A stretch of DNA of 18,511 nucleotides from Alcanivorax sp. (GTDB lineage: Bacteria > Pseudomonadota > Gammaproteobacteria > Pseudomonadales > Alcanivoracaceae): NCBI GenBank assembly GCA_007135015.1, contig SLJS01000089.1, positions 1 to 18,511 of the forward strand, in the 5' to 3' direction. The translations under genes were made by a program, and so were the position numbers. Shown one piece after another: positions 15,093 to 18,511 of this stretch (its first letter is position 1; each line of letters begins with the position of its first letter). The notes beneath the pieces were generated by a model. That model saw only the letters and a program-made list of their open reading frames with translations, was not told the origin of the DNA and did no database searches.

Positions 15093-16073
15093 TTGAGTCA
15101 GAATGCGTCCCGCAAGCTCAACCTTGAGCCCTACGATTCCCGTCGTATCGCCAGCCTGTGCGGCAACCTGGATGAACACCTGGAACAGATCGCCCGCCGC
15201 CTGGGCATTGAAATCCTCAACCGTGGCAACGAATTTCACCTCTCCGGCGAGGCCGAAGCCGTGCACGCCGGCTATGCGGTAATCTCCACGCTGTACGACC
15301 AGACCGACGAGGGCGCCGAGGTCACTCCGGAGATGGTGCACCTGCAGTTGCAGAGTTCCGGCATGGCGGCGGACAACACCGTCGAATTTCCCGCCGAGGA
15401 AACCCAGATCCGCACGAAAAAGGCGCGCATCCGCCCCCGGGGCCGTCACCAGGGCAGTTATGTGCGCGCCATCCGCCGTCACGACATCAACTTCGGCATC
15501 GGCCCGGCGGGCACGGGCAAGACCTGGCTGGCCGTGGCCTGCGGCGTGGAGGCGCTGGAGCGCGGCGAGGTGGAACGTATCCTGCTGGTGCGCCCGGCGG
15601 TGGAAGCCGGTGAGAAGCTGGGTTTTCTGCCCGGGGACCTGGCGGAAAAGGTGGACCCGTACCTGCGCCCGCTCTATGACGCACTCTACGAGATGCTCGG
15701 CTTCGACAAGGTCGCGCGGCTGCTCGAGCAGGATGTCATCGAGATCGCGCCGCTGGCCTACATGCGCGGGCGCACGCTGAACAACAGTTTCATCATCCTC
15801 GACGAGGCCCAGAACACCTCGGTCGAGCAGATGAAGATGTTTCTCACCCGTATCGGCTTCGGCTCGCGGGCGGTGGTCACCGGGGACATGACCCAGGTGG
15901 ACCTGCCCCGGCATCAGCTCTCCGGCCTGGTTCACGCCACCGAAGTGCTGCGCGACGAACAGGACATAGGCATTACCCGCTTCGACAGCCGGGACGTGGT
16001 GCGCCATCCGCTGGTCCAGCGCATCGTGGAAGCCTACGAGCGCCATGAACAGGACCAGCAGGCTGAAGATTGA
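15093..16073 (+). CDS. ybeZ: PhoH-like NTPase (YbeZ)
   Basis: A 326-residue single-domain PhoH NTPase, the YbeZ partner of the ribosome-maturation RNase YbeY. Walker A is GPAGTGKT (137-144) and Walker B FIILDEAQ (233-240); the GFLPGDLAEKVDPYLRPLYD and YMRGRTLNNSF segments are family hallmarks. The N-terminal ~90 residues have the KH-like pattern of this family. The only available start is TTG at 15093, because a stop (15069-15071) lies upstream and no ATG or GTG follows early. AAGGAGG at 15073-15079 is 13 bases away, longer than normal, so translation may be weak or the true start may be odd. The 109 bases after miaB show no clear promoter. Its 3' end overlaps ybeY by 29 bases. Confidence 0.95.
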   Translation: MSQNASRKLNLEPYDSRRIASLCGNLDEHLEQIARRLGIEILNRGNEFHLSGEAEAVHAGYAVISTLYDQTDEGAEVTPEMVHLQLQSSGMAADNTVEFPAEETQIRTKKARIRPRGRHQGSYVRAIRRHDINFGIGPAGTGKTWLAVACGVEALERGEVERILLVRPAVEAGEKLGFLPGDLAEKVDPYLRPLYDALYEMLGFDKVARLLEQDVIEIAPLAYMRGRTLNNSFIILDEAQNTSVEQMKMFLTRIGFGSRAVVTGDMTQVDLPRHQLSGLVHATEVLRDEQDIGITRFDSRDVVRHPLVQRIVEAYERHEQDQQAED

Positions 16074-16542
16074 GCTGCAGCACGGCTGCCGACTCCCGGA
16101 CATTCCCGGTGACCGGCAACTGTGCCAGTGGGCGCGGCAGGCAGGCGAGGCCGTGAACGCCGAGGGGGAACTGCTCCTGCGGATTGTCGACAGCGAGGAA
16201 AGCCGGTCACTGAATGCCCGCTATCGCGGTCGCGACAAACCCACCAATGTGCTTTCCTTCCCGTTCGAGCCGCCCGCCGGACTGCCGGCCGAAGCGCTGC
16301 CGGCAATGCTGGGAGACCTGGTTCTCTGCGCCGAAGTGGTTTCTCGCGAGGCCGGCGAACAGGGCAAGCCCGTGTCGGCGCACTGGGCACACATGATCGT
16401 GCATGGCCTGCTTCACCTGCTCGGCCATGACCATCAGCAGGCGCGGGAGGCAGCGGCAATGGAAGCGCTGGAAACCCGTATCATGGAACAGCTGGGGTTT
16501 GACGACCCCTGGAAAAACGAGGATCACGACGATCATGACTGA
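16045..16542 (+). CDS. ybeY: Endoribonuclease YbeY
   Basis: A 165-residue zinc-dependent endoribonuclease needed for 16S rRNA 3' maturation and 70S quality control. The metal site H-x3-H-x5-H is complete in HGLLHLLGHDH (H120, H124, H130). Other signatures are LNARYRGRDKPTNVLSFPFE and MLGDLVLCAEVV. The N-terminus overlaps phoH by 29 bases and the stop overlaps the corC start by 8 bases (ATGACTGA), so the three genes are translationally coupled. The C-terminal tail is His/Asp-rich (NEDHDDHD). Confidence 0.96.
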   Translation: MNRTSRLKIELQHGCRLPDIPGDRQLCQWARQAGEAVNAEGELLLRIVDSEESRSLNARYRGRDKPTNVLSFPFEPPAGLPAEALPAMLGDLVLCAEVVSREAGEQGKPVSAHWAHMIVHGLLHLLGHDHQQAREAAAMEALETRIMEQLGFDDPWKNEDHDDHD

Positions 16543-17425
16543 CGAGAGTCAGGAAAACAGCCGCGGCCTGCTCCAGCGCATCGGCCAGCTCTTCGCATCG
16601 GAACCGGAAAACCGCGAGGATCTGCTTGCCCAGACCCGCTCCATGCGCGAGCGTGACGTGCTTGACACCGACACCCTGGGCATCATCGAGGGAGCACTGC
16701 AGGTAGCGGACATGCCGGTGCGCGAGATCATGATTCCCCGCACCCAGATGGTGAGCATCCGTGCCAACATGCCCCCGGAGGAATTCCTGCCCCGGGTGAT
16801 CGAGTCTTCGCACTCGCGCTTTCCCGTGCTCGGCGACGACCCGGATGAAGTGCTCGGCATCCTGCTTGCCAAGGATCTTCTGCCCCTGGCGCTGGAGCCC
16901 GCGCGCATGGAGCGCTTCAATATCAAGGATCACCTTCGCCAGGCGCTGGTGATCCCGGAGTCCAAGCGGCTTGACTCGCTGCTGCGGGACTTTCGCATAA
17001 GCCGCAACCACATGGCCATCGTGGTCAATGAGTACGGCGGCGTGGCCGGACTGGTAACCATCGAGGACGTGCTCGAGCAGATCGTCGGTGAAATCGAGGA
17101 CGAAACCGACATCGAGGAAGACGAACACTGGATCAAGAAGCTCGATCAGGACGAATTCACGGTCAAGGCCCTCACACCCATCGAGGATTTCAACGAGTAT
17201 TTCGGGGTCACCTTTGACAACGGGGAATTCGATACCATCGGCGGGCTGGTGATGCAGCGTTTCGGGCACCTGCCGGACCGGGACGAAAGCATCATGCTGG
17301 GCGATTTCCGCTTTACCGTGCTCAGCGCCGATGGCCGCACAATCCGGCTGCTGCGGGTGACACCGCTTTCGGGGGAGGAACAGGATCTTGATACCGGTTC
17401 CGGCAAACGCGCCAACAGGGGTTAG
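16535..17425 (+). CDS. corC: CorC/HlyC-family CBS-domain protein (YbeX)
   Basis: A 296-residue cytoplasmic protein linked to Mg2+/Co2+ efflux and, as YbeX, to ribosome metabolism. A pair of CBS domains spans about 62-190 (VREIMIPRTQMVSI, SRFPVLGDDPDEVLGIL, NHMAIVVNEYGGVAGLVT) and the CorC_HlyC C-terminal domain about 205-278 (FNEYFGVTFDNGEFDTIGG). It lacks the membrane DUF21 domain, as expected for CorC. ATG 16535 is chosen because it forms the ATGACTGA overlap with ybeY and starts the conserved N-terminus; the frame is open further upstream within ybeY. Its last 38 bases are shared with the next gene. Confidence 0.96.
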   Translation: MTDESQENSRGLLQRIGQLFASEPENREDLLAQTRSMRERDVLDTDTLGIIEGALQVADMPVREIMIPRTQMVSIRANMPPEEFLPRVIESSHSRFPVLGDDPDEVLGILLAKDLLPLALEPARMERFNIKDHLRQALVIPESKRLDSLLRDFRISRNHMAIVVNEYGGVAGLVTIEDVLEQIVGEIEDETDIEEDEHWIKKLDQDEFTVKALTPIEDFNEYFGVTFDNGEFDTIGGLVMQRFGHLPDRDESIMLGDFRFTVLSADGRTIRLLRVTPLSGEEQDLDTGSGKRANRG

Positions 17426-18511
17426 GGCACTGCCCTGGTTGTCCCTGTCCGTAGCACTGATCACGCTGCTGTTGCTGGTTTTCTGGCAATGGCAGTACAG
17501 CGGTGCCGAAAGGGAACTGCGCCTGGAGTATCAGCGCAGCGGGCTTCAGGAGCTCGAGGTGGCCGCCTGGATTTCCCGGATGCGCCTGGAGGGCCACGCG
17601 GAGCGGGCCCGGCGGGTGCAGACCCGGCAGGAGCGCGGCGACAACCGGGCCCTGTTCCGCACCATCGCCTGGGACCGGGCCTTTACCGAACACCTGGCCG
17701 ACCAGGGTGAGCGGTACTGGAACGAGTCCGAGCTGGAACACTGGCAGTCGGTGCGCCCGGCCTTTTCCGAAAGCCTGGAAAGCCTTCCCCGCGCACGTGC
17801 CGGGCTGGTGCCGGCCGACCCGAGCCCGGGCACACTGGTGACCTTCCACTTTCTCAACCCGAATCTGCTCCACTGGCTGGTGGCAGTACTGGTACTGCTT
17901 CCCTTTGCACGAGGCCTGGAGGCGGTGCTGGGCACTGTGCGCACGGCCCTGATCTGGCCGGCGGCGGCACTGCTTGCCGGAGCCGCCGCCGCGCTGCTGC
18001 CCGGCGCCCAGCACCTGCCCCTGATCAGCACCACCGTACTGGCCTCGGCCATGACGGGGATGTATCTGGGACATTTCGGTACCGCGCGAGTAAATTTCCC
18101 CCTGCCCGACCTGCGCCGGCGCGGCCTGCAGTGGCGGCAATGGCCGGCCGCCGTGCTCGCCCCGCTCTGGCTGCTGCTTCCCGCCCACGCATTGCTGACC
18201 GGCGAGCCGGCGAGCCTGCCGGCGCTGCAGCTGATTGCCCTGGTCGCCGGCGCCGTGCTGGTGCAGCTCGGCCGGCTGCAGGACCTGGGTGACCTGGAGG
18301 AAGAAACGGAACCGGACGAACAGGAAACCGAGCTGCGCGCCCGGCTGGCCTCGGGCTGGGCGGCCCTGGGCACGTCGAACTTCGCGGAAGCGGAGCGCCA
18401 GTTCCAGGCCGCGGTGGAGCTCGAGCAGGAGCACTTCGATGCCCTGTCCGGGCTGTACCAGGTCCGCAAGCTCAACCCGGACAGCGAGGACTGGCTTGCC
18501 ACCACCGAAAG
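17388..18511 (+). CDS. Rhomboid-like membrane protein with TPR-like C-terminus (partial)
   Basis: An open frame that runs off the right edge with 374 codons visible. Proposed start is TTG 17388, eight bases after GGGGGAGG and inside corC; no ATG is available before the first membrane segment (17-34). A soluble loop (40-145) is followed by a rhomboid-like core: PSPGTLVTFHFLNPNLLHW, the LEAVLG turn (178-182), helices at about 162-175, 186-205, 213-230, 253-271 and 278-296. The rhomboid GxSG box appears altered to LASAMTG (218-224), and the last helix (IALVAGAVLVQL) lacks the catalytic His, so protease activity is doubtful. An acidic linker (303-315) leads to a TPR-like helix pair (GWAALGTSNFAEAERQFQAAVEL). 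lnt usually follows corC; this gene takes its place. The rhomboid assignment is by motif pattern only. Confidence 0.72.
   Translation, partial: MIPVPANAPTGVRALPWLSLSVALITLLLLVFWQWQYSGAERELRLEYQRSGLQELEVAAWISRMRLEGHAERARRVQTRQERGDNRALFRTIAWDRAFTEHLADQGERYWNESELEHWQSVRPAFSESLESLPRARAGLVPADPSPGTLVTFHFLNPNLLHWLVAVLVLLPFARGLEAVLGTVRTALIWPAAALLAGAAAALLPGAQHLPLISTTVLASAMTGMYLGHFGTARVNFPLPDLRRRGLQWRQWPAAVLAPLWLLLPAHALLTGEPASLPALQLIALVAGAVLVQLGRLQDLGDLEEETEPDEQETELRARLASGWAALGTSNFAEAERQFQAAVELEQEHFDALSGLYQVRKLNPDSEDWLATTE

Noticed and set aside
17322..18434. A long minus-strand frame opposite the corC end and the rhomboid-like gene
   Set aside because: The + strand frame has membrane helices and a ribosome site; the opposite frame is Gln/Gly-rich and without domain signature.

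Overview
The window reads as chromosome of a high-GC gammaproteobacterium. The miaB, phoH (ybeZ), ybeY, corC order on the + strand is the classical proteobacterial housekeeping block. The exported proteins are rich in Asp and Glu, and porins, a TorF-type outer-membrane protein and a TPR/beta-barrel protein are all present. Together these suggest an aquatic, possibly halophilic, Chromatiales-like lineage; that placement is inference.

Layout: (1) 100-1587, minus, a PIN-PhoH ATPase. (2) 1938-2408, plus, a small membrane methyltransferase-like protein with a good sigma-70 promoter. (3) 2753-3572, plus, a TorF-family putative porin behind a strong sigma-54 (-24/-12) candidate promoter. (4) 5542-3820, minus, an outer-membrane porin followed by a small PstS-like periplasmic protein; the porin reading frame carries one in-frame TGA at codon 48. 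(5) 6807-5821, minus, a secreted endonuclease/exonuclease/phosphatase-fold protein. (6) 11627-7131, minus, a two-gene operon: a TPR plus beta-barrel outer-membrane protein resembling Slam (type XI secretion), then a 1023-residue FecR-domain protein whose C-terminal three quarters are three tandem copies of a ~220-residue module. (7) 13115-12095, minus, a copper-delivery pair (SCO, then PCuAC). (8) 13622 to the right edge, plus, miaB, phoH, ybeY, corC and a rhomboid-like membrane protein with TPR-like C-terminus that starts inside corC and runs off the window.

The intergenic spaces hold many short repeats: a ~130-150 bp palindromic, MITE/REP-like element with two copies in opposite orientation, further REP-like pieces, GGTGCGC-type hairpins, CCCTCTCCC hairpins, and several short arrays of degenerate 7-bp units. 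No rRNA, tRNA, CRISPR array or transposase gene was seen.

The most promising candidate for an under-described system is the Slam-like/FecR pair: an outer-membrane translocator-like protein next to a large exported protein built from repeated modules that resemble TbpB-type cargo barrels. Next come the TGA-interrupted porin and the apparently inactive rhomboid-TPR protein in the place usually taken by lnt.
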